From: Pestalotiopsis fici W106-1 | Lineage: Eukaryota; Ascomycota; Sordariomycetes; Amphisphaeriales; Sporocadaceae | DNA: 64,000 bases | Assembly: GCF_000516985.1 (NCBI RefSeq) | Contig: NW_006917094.1 | Location: 1,426,001 to 1,490,000, forward strand | Reading direction: 5' to 3' | Part shown: one piece after another, positions 36,399-47,658 of the stretch | Position numbering within the stretch: the first letter of the stretch is position 1 | Layout: each line of letters opens with the position of its first letter | Translations under genes and position numbers: made by a program | Notes under the pieces: model-generated | The model's database searches: none | The model's input: only the letters and a program-made list of their open reading frames with translations | Told to the model about the DNA's origin: nothing

Positions 36399-37655
36399 CT
36401 GCTCGGGGCTGCTCGGCCCACGGCTTTTGCTTGTTACCCAGTAAGCCGCAGCACACCCCAAATCAATCTTCCCAACTGGAGATTTTTCGTCCGAACCTTG
36501 ATGTCGGTTCCTGCATGCAACAATAACGCATAATTAGTATACATCGTACATAGTCTGGTAAATTACTATGTAAGCTGGATCCTTTCTATACCAGACTGTT
36601 GGGATCGCCTAATACTGACCCTTCCTCTGCATTGTCTCTCCTCCTCTCGCTGCTGCGAGCCGAGCCTGGCGTTGTAATGCAAAGGTGAGGGAGCGTGAGA
36701 CTTTTGTTTCCAAGGCTTCTTTCATGCGAACGGTGGCTGTGATGATATCTGCATGATTCGGCAAGTCTCGAGTTGTTTCCGTAAGAAACAGTGGCCCCGG
36801 AACCAGTGCACCGGGGTCGGCATTGATAGGCACAAACCAGACCGGTGGAGAGTGGGAATTGGATTGTTTCGAGCATCTAGACTCTGCCACTCAGGTGAAG
36901 CAAAACTTGAGCTTTTGTCGTCTGGTATCATTGTGTGAATTGACTGGCTCGTTTCGTTTGAAGTCGCCATTGCTTCTTCCGCCCTCCGAAAGCTTGGCTT
37001 GGGTGCCCTGGCAGTCCAAGAAGCATTGCCGACGCTGCCAGTGAGGTATTTTGGGGACCCTTTAACCTCTTTCATCACACCCGGGTCTCTTTGCATGCGG
37101 CAACAATCCGGGGATGTTGACCTGCTGTTTCTGGAGAGGGCTTGAGGTCATCGCCGTTTGACCATCTTTGTAGGCCGTGACTATGCGGAGTCTCTTCCAC
37201 AATGCGCCAAAATCTGATAGCAAGGAGGTTTTACGTCGTTGAGTCTGAGTGACACCATGATCGGTGTGTTTTTTGCCACGAAACTACTAAATCTTTTTCA
37301 ACAATGTCATGTTTGTGAGTAACAGCGTGTGAGTTTTGTACAATCACCGTGATTAATGGTAGCGTATAGTGCATACATACAGAGAGACTGCGGCAAGCTG
37401 CGGCCCTACGGTCGGCGTCGGCGCGCGGGGCAAGCAAGCGCCCGAACACGCATGAATATAGCGCTGGACTAAGCTAGCTATTGGGCATGCGAATCATCGG
37501 CGGATCCCGCGTAACTTTAGCGATGGGGCGTCTTTCTCAAATGCGGAAGGAAGAAATCGCGAAATTCCTCTCTGTGGCACCGGGCAACCGCATCTGCACA
37601 GCCAGCGGACCTAATTTGTGAGACACCGATTGGGTGGTGATTCAATGAGCGCCAA

Positions 37656-39932
37656 ATGAGGGGCCAAACCATCTCGAGGAGGGGCAGCATCAGTAGTAGC
37701 AACAGCAGCGGTAGCAACAGCAACATGCTCTTCAAGAGTCTTCACATCACCCTCCGGAGCCCGTCCTTTACCCAATTGACACGCGCTTCGTCTGCAGCCT
37801 CAACCGCAGCCTCATCAGCTTCAGCTCCAGCTCTAGCTCCAGCTCATCACCAACAGAGGCGTTCTTTCAGCTCCACACACCACCACCTTGGAAACATGGC
37901 TGCCGCAGTGCGCGACCCCAACACGCTGTCCAATTATAACCATTGGCTGACTCGGCACACCACCGTCAACTTCCACATCAACTTTGAGAAGCAGCGTCTC
38001 GAGGGTTCCGTGCAGCTCGACCTCGAGTCTCTGACTGACAACGAGAGCGAGGAGATCATTCTCGACACCAACCGTCTGCACGTGGCTTCGGTCAAGCTCA
38101 ACTCGTCAGATTCGGAATGGAAGCTCAAGGATAGAGTCGAGCCCTTTGGCTCCCCTCTGAGCGTCGCCGTTCCAAATGGCCGCGCCAAGGGTCAGTTTGT
38201 CACGCTGGACATTGATGTTGCGACTACCGCAGACTGCTCCGGTCTTCAGTGGATGACTCCCGAGCAGACGGGAAACAAGAAGCACCCCTATGTCTACTCT
38301 CAGTGCCAGGCTATTCTCGCGAGATCCATTCTCCCTTGCCAGGACACTCCAGACGTCAAGTCTACCTTTACCTTCAACATCACCTCGGCCCTCCCCGTCG
38401 TTGCTAGTGGCGTCCCCGATTCTTCACGTGCCACCGGCGAGGGTGAGACGTTGTACAAGTTTTCGCAAAAGGTGCCCATTCCTTCATACCTGTTTGCTCT
38501 GGCCTCGGGTGACTTGGAGACTGCCCGCATCGGCAAGAACTCCGTGGTTGCTGCCGGACCAGAGGCCATCAAGGGTGCACAATGGGAGCTGGAGGATGAC
38601 ATGGACAAGTTCCTTGATATTGCACAGAAGCTCGTTTTCGATTACCAATGGGGCGAGTACAACGTACTGGTCCTTCCCCCAAGCTTCGCTTACGGAGGTA
38701 GGCCATTTCCACAAAATCACAAGATTCCTCACGTTTTCTAAACCCTTTTAGGCATGGAGAACCCAATCTTTACATTTGCGACACCTACAATCATCAGCGG
38801 TGACCGACAGAACGTCGACGTAATTGCCCATGAGCTTAGCCACAGCTGGAGCGGCAATCTCGTCACAAGCTGTAGTTGGGAGCACTTGTACGTTTCTGCG
38901 ATGTAACTCTGACTAGACAGACGCTGACCTTGCATACAGCTGGCTGAACGAGGGCTGGACCACCTACCTAGAACGACGCATTGGAGCAGCTCTTCATGGC
39001 GCTCCGCAGTTTGACTTTTCTGCCATCATTGGATGGAAATCTCTTGGTGAGATAAATGAGACATAAACATGCTCCACATGGCATGACTAATGATTTACGG
39101 CAGAGGATACTGTAAAGCTGCTCGGACCCGAGCACGAGTTTACCAAGCTCATCATCAGCCACAAGGGCGTGGATCCCGAAGATGCCTTTAGCACTGTACC
39201 CTATGAGAAGGGCTTCCATTTCTTGTGGTATCTCGACAAGCTGGTAGGACGAGAGCACTTTGACAAGTTTATCCCTCATTACTTTAAGACCTGGGCCCGC
39301 AAGAGTCTTGACTCGTTTGAGTTCAAGCAGACCTTCCTCGACTTCTTCAATGCCTACGATAATGAAGAGATCAAGGAGAAGATTGCGCAGATCCCATGGG
39401 AAGAGCGTTTCTACCAGCCTGGATTGCCACCCAAGCCTGAATTTGACACTTCTTACGTCGACAGCTGTGTCGCTCTGGCTGAAAAGTGGAAGCAAGACGT
39501 ATGTATCGCCCTGGCTGGTCGTTTGTTCAGATGTTAATTTCATAGCAGGACTTTAAGCCAGACATCAAAGACATTGAAGGGTTCAACGCAAACCAAGTCC
39601 TGGTCTTCCTGCAAACCGTTCAAGGCTTCACCCCCACCATTTCGGTTGAGAAGTCTCGACTGATTGGCAGCACGTACCAGATCAGTGTCTCAAAGAATGT
39701 CGAGTTGAAGTCGGCATACTATGGAATTGCTCTACGTGCCGGCGACAGATCCGAGTTCCCCGGCATTGACGAATTGCTAGGCAGCGTCGGTCGCATGAAG
39801 TTTGTGCGACCATTGTACAGAGGACTTGTGGCCTTGGATAGGGACTTGGCTGTCAAGACTTTTGAGAAGAACAAGAACTTCTATCCTTCCACAACCAAGG
39901 GACAATTGGCCAAGGACTTGGGCTTGAAATGA
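37656..39932 (+). CDS. LAP2: Leukotriene A4 hydrolase-type zinc aminopeptidase (M1 family)
   Basis: Five exons: 37656-38697, 38752-38887, 38940-39046, 39104-39498 and 39549-39932, giving 687 aa from the first ATG. The M1 exopeptidase motif GMENP (348-352) is followed by the zinc motif HELSH (H374, E375, H378) and third ligand E397 in [11 protein letters not shown]. The N-terminal domain with the [21 protein letters not shown] segment and the helical C-terminal domain ([18 protein letters not shown]) match LTA4 hydrolase. Fungal members cleave N-terminal residues and have weak epoxide hydrolase activity. The first ~75 residues are Ser/Ala/Arg-rich with an internal start at 37725 ([14 protein letters not shown]) and look like a mitochondrial presequence. 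MAAAVRDP further down would give the cytosolic form, so dual localisation is plausible. The last intron ends tagcag, where either AG keeps frame. Confidence 0.93.
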
Positions 39933-40482
39933 GCTTGATATTGCTTTAGTGTAGTAGCATAAGTCCAATCTGAAAAGCAAATTCTAGTCAAAATAGAAAT
40001 TGTATGTTACCTCGATTGTGATTGATACGCATGTTAATATTTCGTTAGAAACACACATTACATTGAATTGATGACGCTTCATAATCGTGCTCTTATTTAG
40101 CCTCTAATTTTGTGATGAGTAGGTATGTTACAGGTCACCTAACAAAATATTTATTCCCAGGAGAAAGCACAATAGTCGCTGATCTAATGTGCAAAGCACA
40201 ATGCAAAGCACAATCAAGGATGAAATTATCACAACATGGCCTTTCCGATCATCAAGGCAAATGAGCAAAGACACGTAGAATGCGTATTTGATTGACATAT
40301 ATCTTGTGCTATACATTGTTCCAAAGCGAAAGTTGGGGCTTATAAACTGGGGATGCCCTCCTCTGTAATACCCATCGTATGTACATACTGAGGTGAAGAA
40401 GCAATAACACCCGCATTGCGCCAAGGTGACACAACCTCTGCCAGGGAATGAGCTGGGAGTGAAAGGATAAGAAAAAAGCAGC
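39933..40482. other. Convergent 3' intergenic region
   Basis: Lies between the stops of the aminopeptidase (+) and GH6 (-) genes. A 12-base word gcaaagcacaat is repeated twice in tandem around 40191-40215, with a related copy about 25 bases upstream. No gene is seen. Confidence 0.5.
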
Positions 40483-41854
40483 TTAGAAAGCAGGCTTGGC
40501 GTTCTTGAGAAGCATCTCGAAGTAGGCCTGGTTCCAGGTACCGGCCTCGGGGGCAGGCTTGTAGGCATCGTCCTTGCCGCAGAAGCTGTCGTAGCGGGTG
40601 GCGCTCGAGTCCGAGGTGCCGTCGCTCTCGCCGCCGGGCTTGCCCCAGACAAAGGCGTCGGTCTGGGTGTCGCCCGTGTCGGCCGTGGGGCGGACGCCAA
40701 AGCCGGCACCGTTGACGTTGCACCAGTCACCCCACTCCTTGCGCAGGCCCGTGACGGCGTTGCGGCCCGTGTCCATGATGGCGTAGTTTGGCATGCCGGC
40801 CGTCTTGAGCGCGGCGCTAAACTTGGACACGTACGTCTTCTCGTTCTGGCAGCTGTTGTACTTTGCGTCCGAGGCGTCGGCGAACTCGCCGGGGCTCTGG
40901 TCCCACGAGTTCCAGCCCGCAATGTTGGTGGCGAAGCCGCGCACCTGCTTGGGCGAGCCGGCGTTCTTGTACACCTTGGCCAGCTCCTCGGCGCCCGGCT
41001 TGAGGTTGGCGTCCCAGCCCAGCCAGCCGCCGTGGCCCGCGTCAATGTACATGACCACGTTGGGCAGGTTGAGGTTCTTGAGCGCGTAGGCGACGCCCTC
41101 CTCGTAGGCGCTCTTGCTGTCCTTGCACGTCTGCAGGTCCGAGTTGGTGACCAGGTTGGGCAGTGAGTCGGGCTCGATCAGGAGCGCAAAGGCCGTGTTG
41201 GGGTTGGCCTTGATGATCGTGACAATGGCTGTATGAATTTGTTAGGAAATAATTGAGCTTGTGTTTGTGACCACGGACAGGGCTTTGACGGAATGGAGAC
41301 ATCCAAGGAGTCATATGAAAAAGCAACTTACGGTCAATGTATTCGGACTTGTAACGGCTAATCTCGCTGTACTTGAGTTCACCGTTGGAGGCTTTGGCAG
41401 CACAGTCACGTCCCGGGAGATCGTAAATGACGAGACCGAGAATGTCTGAGCAGGGAGTGTCCGCAATGGCGGGAGCCATCTTGGCAATATTGGCAATTGT
41501 GTCACTTTTCAAGAGTCAGCTCTCTATCTCTATACTCTTTGGCAAGTCCAAAGAGCGCAAGCATGGCCGTTTGGCAACTTACATCCACAAGAAGCTACCG
41601 ACGTCGGCAACCTTGGCGGCAGAGGCCTTCAGGGAGGAGTCGGTGATGGCGTCGACGGCCTTGTTGACCTCGTCGCGGTAGTAGGTGTTGGCGTGGAGCT
41701 TGTAGTTCTTCCAGACATTGGTGCTGGCATCGAGAGTGACGGCCGAGCTGCAAGCAGCACGGTTCGCAACCTTCTTTGCGGGAGTGGCTACATCACCGCT
41801 TGGGGCGGCCATGGCGCCGGCGGCGAAAGCCGCTACAGCAGAGGTGACCTTCAT
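40483..41854 (-). CDS. Secreted GH6 cellulase (cellobiohydrolase-type), no CBM
   Basis: Exons on the minus strand: 41854-41583, 41504-41332 and 41228-40483, giving 396 aa. A signal peptide is evident (MKVTSAVAAFAAGAMAAPSG). Glycoside hydrolase family 6 features are the YDLPGRDC aspartate (D124), the proton donor in LLIEPDS (D169), YIDAGHGGWLGW (D211) and KPGGESDGTSD (D351). The family hydrolyses beta-1,4-glucan with inversion, most often releasing cellobiose from non-reducing chain ends. There is no CBM1 or Ser/Thr linker: the catalytic domain starts almost directly after the signal peptide, unlike classical CBH II. The loop after SNGE differs from the canonical one and is about one residue shorter, so an exo versus endo choice cannot be made by eye. 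Works naturally with the GH3 enzyme at 56043. Confidence 0.92.
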
Positions 41855-43275
41855 CTTGGATAGAGACCAGGTCGAAAAGAGGAGAGAATTATCTAGAGAG
41901 CGTGAGGGTGCTAGGTAAAGGAGATCATATTGACAATGGGGGCTCCTCTCCTCTTATACCAGGAGATTTTCCGTCATGAACACAATAGCTCGGAAAGTAG
42001 CGAGAAGTTCTTGCCACCATTGCCACTCGTGTATACCAATAGGTTCTTCCGGAATGAACATCTCCTAGAAACGGTAATCAGGAACACAGGGCCGCAATTT
42101 GCGATATACCTTCGGTATACTGACTCCGAATTGAGGCAGTTTCGGTAGCCACTGAGGCAAGGCGGCATACAGCTAGTGGGGGCATTCTATATTGAGTGTC
42201 CTCTCGGGTCGTTTCTTTCTTGGCTGTGCCATTTTCTCAATATGGGGGATCATCGGCTGTCACCTGAGTACCCTTGTGTCGGTCCTATTGAAATATAACG
42301 CGCAGGATATCTAGCGGCAATACCATGGGGTAGCATTGTATGGTAAGGTACACAACCTTTGGTGATGGACCCTGAACCAGATCGCATTGACTTCGTGGAC
42401 TTCTTGGCAGCAAATGGCAGTCCATTCACTTTCAGTTCCCAAATCATGCCTATTGAATAATTAGCCCAGGCCAGGAAAATAGTATATTCCGATTCTGATC
42501 AATAGTCTCTGCCAAAAGTGAGATATAGCGTCCAAAGTGTCCTTCATGAATCGGACCCTGCTCATTCTACTGCTCAGGTAAAGACGCTTAGGCTGTACGA
42601 AGTGCCGCCTGCGATAGAGGCAGCGGCTAGCCGCAAGGCACTTTGCAATGGGAATCCGTATCTTTGGCCTGCAAACGTTCAAATAAAGTTAGTTTATGCG
42701 CGCAAGATACTCTCGGAACATAAATGTAGATCTTGGCATGTCGATTTAGCCGCAATCAAGGTCAACTTTTAGCAAATCAGAACATTCGGGTAAAATCGAC
42801 CAAGCTCAAAGAGGAGGCAAAGCCCTCGGCAAACTGATCATCGGAATTGGGAAAGAAAGCCACCATGAGGTCCATACGATGTGGCGTCGCGATATAGTAT
42901 GATACCATTCGGCTGCTCTGTGTTTTGATCTCGGATGTCAGCTCCGAAGCGCCTCGGCAAGCATAATCAATGCATCTCATGACTATAGGTTGTCCCATCT
43001 CCTGCAACCACCCAAGACTTCTCGAGGAGGTGTGGTCACATTGGATAGGCTTGGCTCAGATTTGCGAGGAAGATCAAATGTCCTCAATATTGCACCGTCT
43101 TTCCTCATTCAACCTTGCCCAAGTTCTGTGCTCTGGCAAAGGCATATCGAACACTCTATATACATGTGTAACTTTTTGTTGTACGTGACAAAATGCTCCC
43201 TTTGGTGATCTGGAGCTTCTTTTGGTTTACTTTTGGAGAACGCCTCTTACCACAAATTGCGCTGCCGCTAGAAGC
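41855..43275 (-). promoter_or_regulatory. GH6 upstream region with TATA and cellulase-regulator-like motifs
   Basis: A minus-strand TATAAG lies at 41958-41953, about 100 bp before the start codon. XlnR/Xyr1-type words GGCTAA/GGCTAG occur on the minus strand at 42466-42461 and 42751-42745, and a GGCTAGCC palindrome at 42625-42632. A CreA-type SYGGRG word (GTGGGG) is at 42176-42181. These are short words, so chance occurrence is possible. The distal part also contains the 3' UTR of the Ost3 gene. No other gene is seen. Confidence 0.4.
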
Positions 43276-44446
43276 TTAGAACGGGGGAAGGGCGAAGGGG
43301 TAGCCACCATTCTTGATGCGGAAAATGGCCAGGAGTCCACCATAGAGGAGGAAGACACCTGCACTCAGAGCAATGACGAGGCCCTGCTGGAAGTTCTTGT
43401 CGGCTTGTCTTGGGGCTCTGAGAATAAGGGCAATAACCATAAACGACAGTGCACCATCTGATGAAATGTGAGAAGATGTTTCTAAGCCAACGAATGCCGT
43501 ATGCAACTTACAGATGAAGCCAACGATCTGAGTCTCGATGCCCAGCTGGTTCTGGAAGCCGCCGGTGAAGTAGTTGATGTTACCCTTTCCATCTCCAGAA
43601 ACATAAGGAACCCTGCGGATCTGGTTGAACATGTGACCTCCAGTGCAGGCCAGAATCATGATGATGGTAAGCGTGGCCCAAACGTTACGGTTCTGGACAA
43701 CAGGCAAAACGTATGGCCAGACCTTGAAGCCAACAGCCACTGCCCCGAGCAACGAGACAGTACTGGTTATCCACAGGATGTAGTTGATGGGACGCTTGAC
43801 GGCTGGCTGAGGTCTGTCGGGCATCTGGCGGGCGATCCAGCTGTGGACTTGCTCTGCAACTTGGGGTCTTGGCAGCGTCAGTATGCTTCACGTTCAGACA
43901 GCCTTGCCACGGGAAACTCACCCATTGGTAAAATCGTAACGAAGGGGTTCGACGGTCGAGACAGCATGAGGTCCAGTGGTAGGCTGGAAGAGTAAAAGTA
44001 CGGGAGCGGTTTGCAAACCAAGCTAGAACCGCAAGTTAGCAGCAGGTTTGTTGTAGTGAAGGTGTCGGGCAACAATTGGCGGCTCATACCGAAACAAAGG
44101 TGTCTCTTCCATCGGCAAAGTCCAAGGTACCGAAGATCAAGCGTGACTCTCCCTTCTTGTCACCCTTGGTCCAACTCTTGCCGAGGAGCTCCCACTCTGG
44201 CTGGAACTCGCGGCAGAGCTGGCAGCCAAAGCGGTTATCCATGGCTGTCAACAGCACGGCGGCAGTGTAGTCGCGGGGCGCGGTGGTGAGCTTCTTGTAG
44301 GCCTTGTCATCGAGTTTGATGGGTGTGGCAGCGGCCACAGCCTTTGTGTGGAATTCCTCGAATCGGTCGACGGAGGAGGCTGATTTCTTGGCGGCGAACG
44401 ACCCAAAGGGCAGGGCCAAAGACAGCAGAACGGGTAGCCAGCGCAT
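43276..44446 (-). CDS. OST3: Oligosaccharyltransferase subunit Ost3/Ost6
   Basis: Exons on the minus strand: 44446-44090, 44022-43922, 43867-43512 and 43457-43276, giving 331 aa. I chose the start MRWLPVLLSLALPFGSFAA because it yields a clean signal peptide; an in-frame ATG 30 codons upstream does not. The lumenal thioredoxin-like domain carries the CxxC redox motif (C75-QL-C78, FGCQLCREFQPEW), followed by LGLQTAPVLLLFQPT. Four C-terminal membrane helices follow (from NYILWITSTVSLLGAVAVGF; includes the conserved GGHMFNQIRRVPY). Ost3/Ost6 form transient disulfides with nascent glycoproteins so that the STT3 complex can glycosylate sites near cysteines. ER membrane. The third intron (54 nt) is a multiple of three with no stop, so unspliced mRNA would add 18 residues in frame between helices. 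Confidence 0.93.
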
Positions 44447-45089
44447 GGTGAAGGCGGCGTCCAAAGGGCGAACGATTGAAAAGAAAGGAAGGTGGCCGTC
44501 GATGGGCAATTGAGTGCAATGTGCAACGATGGGCACAATCTCTGAGCAGGACCACGCAACAAATGGATGCTGATGTCCTGATGCGAATGAAGCTCCTCAG
44601 AGTATAATGTAGGTTCAGCAGTAGCTCCTGGACTTCAAAGGTGGCCTCAATCAATTGGACCTGGACTCTTGGCTGGAGCTTCGTCACCCACCGTGGCTCT
44701 GCAGGGGTCCCGATTCTCCACACTAAGTCGCGGTACGTACCTAGCTAGTGTCTCTGGATTACGTAGCCAAAGTCGGTCCGGCGCCAATTCCGACACCAGT
44801 CCCAAATTGGAACTGTGTTTACTTACCCCGACTCGATTGAGCAGCCGCCCACCAAACACGTCCATGGTCCCCCGTCTTCTAAAGCCAGAGCCCTCACCTC
44901 GGACCCATTTCCATCACCACCGCAACCCTGACTTCATCATAGTTCTATCTTCCCTGCCTGGTTACACTTGCAAGCATGTGTTGATTTGTCTTTTCGACAT
45001 CTTCGAGACCGTCTTGAACAACTCTTATCTACCAATTTGGGCTTTGTTTATATCCATCCCACCGAATTTCACATCAACGCGCCTTCACC
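44447..45089. promoter_or_regulatory. Divergent promoter region, Ost3 (-) and AT-hook coiled-coil gene (+)
   Basis: About 0.64 kb separates the two starts. The right half is C/T-rich and ends in CACATCAACGCGCCTTCACC just before the ATG, typical of a fungal 5' UTR. A TACGTACCTAG word is at 44734-44744. The 145-codon plus-strand frame here is not supported. Confidence 0.5.
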
Positions 45090-47233
45090 ATGAGCAAAGC
45101 TCGTAAGGCCACTGGCCGTGACGAAAACACCGACCCGGAGACTATAGAGCAGGTGAGAAGACGGCACATTGCCCTCGATGGTTTGTCCCTCAATAGCTGA
45201 CCGTTTGTCCTCTTCAAGCGCACCGAGCAATTGCACGAACTCGAGATGAAGCATCAACAGGGCGCCAGCAAGTCCGACCTTTTGATCAAGGACGAGGACG
45301 TGCGCCGTCTTAAGCTGCGCATCCTGATGCTTCGCGATGAGAATACAACTTTGCGCGACCAGATCATCCAGAGCAATGACGAGAATGCGGAATTATCAAC
45401 ACAATGCGAAGATCTCGGTACTCAGCTGGAGGCTAAGATCCAGGTGGTCCGCTCCCAGGAAAAGCAGCTGCGCAAGCAAGAGCGCGAATTCTCAAACCTC
45501 AAGGTATTTCTAGCAATACAATCTCATAAGATCATCAATTACTGACGACTCTGATGTAGACTGAGCTCCAGGCAATGAACAATGCCAACCAAAACTCGAC
45601 AGATGCGTTGGCCGAGAAATTGGCCCTTAGCCGCGAACTTGCTGTTCTCAAACCTGAGCTGGAACACCTCCGATCCCAGCTGGCTCATCAACAAGCCACT
45701 CTAGCCGAGAAACTCGCCCTCGAGCGCCAAGTCAGCACGCTGGAGGTTGAGCTCGCAAATGAGAAGAAAGCAACTAAGAGGGCCATGAAGAAACGCGAGA
45801 GTACGGACCGAGTTGAGGATGACCTCCGCAAACAACTACGTGAGGCCGAGAAAGAGCTGGCTGCTGAAAAAGCCCAGCGTCAAAGATTAGAGGACCAGCT
45901 TGCACAAGAGAAGCAGACACACCAGTTGGCGCTAGAGGATCAGGATAGCACTCGCGAGGTTCAGTCGGACCTGCGTAAGAAGCTCCAGGACGCTCAGAAA
46001 CAGCTTCGTGAGTCTCAAGAGGAGACCGAGAAGCTGGCAGAAGAGCTTAGCACCCAGAAGCGCCAGGCGCACAAGACACAAACAAAGGAGCAGAACGCGA
46101 GCACTGATGTTGCCGATGAGCTGCGCTCGAAACTTGATGAAGTCGAGAAGAAGCTCTCGGCATCCCAGCAAGAAGTCAAGAAAATTCGGGAGAGCGCGCG
46201 TGAGTCGGTCGATGAGGCCAATAGGCGGAGCGATGCATTTGAAAAGAAGTTTGAGAAGCTCAAGACAAAGCACCGTGAGCTCCAAGACCAGCTCAAGCAA
46301 TCTCAATCAGAACTCCGCAAGGCTCAAAAAGGCCACACATCGGTGGCTGAGGAGATCAACATGAAGAGTGTTGGGCGCCCGACATTCAAGAGGAGGAAGG
46401 GAGACGATCTTGGCAAACCAGACTTCTCCCAGATCACGATTGCAACGCCCAGCGCCGACGATCAACCCCGAAAGCCTCTTAAAAAGAAGGTAGTCGAGCC
46501 ATCGTTGTTAGGAGAAAAGTCCACCTTTTCGATTACACCATTCCTTAACCGGGGCAAGGAATCCGGAGGTGATGATGCACAGGAAGATGATGACGATGCC
46601 GCCGATCAAAGTTATATCCCGCTAGCCAAGCGGGATGAAGTCAGTCCACCGGTAGTCCCCATCATTGCTGAGGTCGAAGCCGACGCGGAGCCATCTGAGC
46701 CAGTCCCGAGCATGCCTCAAGAAGAGGAAGCCGAGAAGCCAAAGCTCCAGCCCAAGGCCCGCGGTCGACCGAAGAAGATACTTGGTGAAGCGCCCTCGGT
46801 CAAGAAGAACTCCCAGCCTCTGCCAAAGACGGCCATGAAGAAGGCTCCCAAGGCTGCGCCTGCGCTGGAAAAGGTGGTCGAGGAAGGACAGGAGAACGAT
46901 CAGGAGCCGGCCGAGAAGACACAGTCTGTTAAGTTCGACGTTGCCTCGCCGCAGGATATCAGCACATCTTCAGCCAACACATCCAATGTACCCAAGAAGG
47001 AGGAGCCAAAGAAAAAGAAGCGCAAGGTCTTGGGATCTACCAAGACGCTCTTTGACGACGAGGAAGAGGCTGTGGTCGAGGCCGCTCCCAAGGCTGCCGC
47101 CAGCAAAGCTCCAACGGCTGGTGGTGCAAAGAAGAGGGCGCCGCTGAATGGTGTGCGCAATGCGTTTGCAGGTGCTTCATTTTCACCCCTCAAGAAGGAC
47201 AAAAGAGGAGTAGGGGCCAGTTTTCTCGCATAA
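45090..47233 (+). CDS. Long coiled-coil protein with AT-hook and basic C-terminus
   Basis: Three exons: 45090-45152, 45219-45503 and 45560-47233, giving 673 aa. Residues ~20-400 are almost continuous heptad-rich coiled coil (dense Glu/Lys/Gln/Leu, e.g. AEKLALERQVSTLEVELANE). The second half is disordered and acidic/basic in blocks. It includes PKARGRPKKILG, an AT-hook-like minor-groove-binding motif, then several Lys-rich clusters and KKKKRKVLGSTKTLFDDEEE. The last 40 residues (KKRAPLNGVRNAFAGASFSPLKKDKRGVGASFLA) look like a conserved C-terminal motif. No signal peptide or membrane segment. A nuclear, chromosome- or spindle-associated role is plausible from the combination of coiled coil, AT-hook and NLS-like clusters, but I do not recognise the family. 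Confidence 0.75.
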
Positions 47234-47658
47234 AGTCTGGGGACCCAGATGTATTTGGAGTTTCCAGGATAGGGATTGTTTTGCATTTTTAGGCGTTAGG
47301 GTACACGGACCATTTTCTGGCTGGCTTTAGAGGTCCATGATTGCATTAGCCTTGTAGGAATACAGATGAATTTTCGATGCATATTTCGTCTTTCCTTTTG
47401 AGTATTGTTATGTAGGTATGATGAGACATTCGCGGATTCATGCATTGCTTATTGCTTCTTGGTGGCTGCTGATACTTGAATGTCGCTGCGCACCCATTGA
47501 TGCAAACTCCCCGTTACGTGCATGAAACTAGCCTAGCATCGACCGCGCACCTTGTCAAAACTTGCAGTCCAGGTCTTCGTAGCCTCGCACCGCATTATCA
47601 TATAAAATCAATCAAGATTGGAAAGCGTATCATTACGCTTTCTGAATTCACTGGTTGG
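47234..47658. other. Intergenic and probable 5' UTR of MRM2
   Basis: Holds the 3' end of the coiled-coil gene and the promoter of MRM2. The MRM2 frame is open back to 47476, so an N-terminally extended start is formally possible but adds 61 residues without presequence character. Confidence 0.5.

Larger units (their letters stand above)
26895..37655. other. 10.8 kb stretch with no recognised protein gene
   Basis: Dozens of short frames occur on both strands (the longest 158 codons), but none shows a motif, fungal-like codon bias or splice sites joining it to neighbours. Composition is near 45-50 % G+C, so this is not an obvious RIP block. Local features are TAGGTACCTA plus GGTA repeats (27571-27600), a CT tract (36223-36247) and an ATC tract (36378-36398). 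The left end includes the promoter of the Uds1-domain gene (note a possible TATA word near 27030) and the right end the promoter of the aminopeptidase gene. Long UTRs, non-coding RNAs or decayed old repeats are all possible; none can be shown here. Confidence 0.5.

Noticed and set aside
40128..41045. 305-codon minus-strand frame, Arg/Thr/Pro-rich
   Set aside because: Out-of-frame shadow of the GH6 coding region caused by high GC at third positions.
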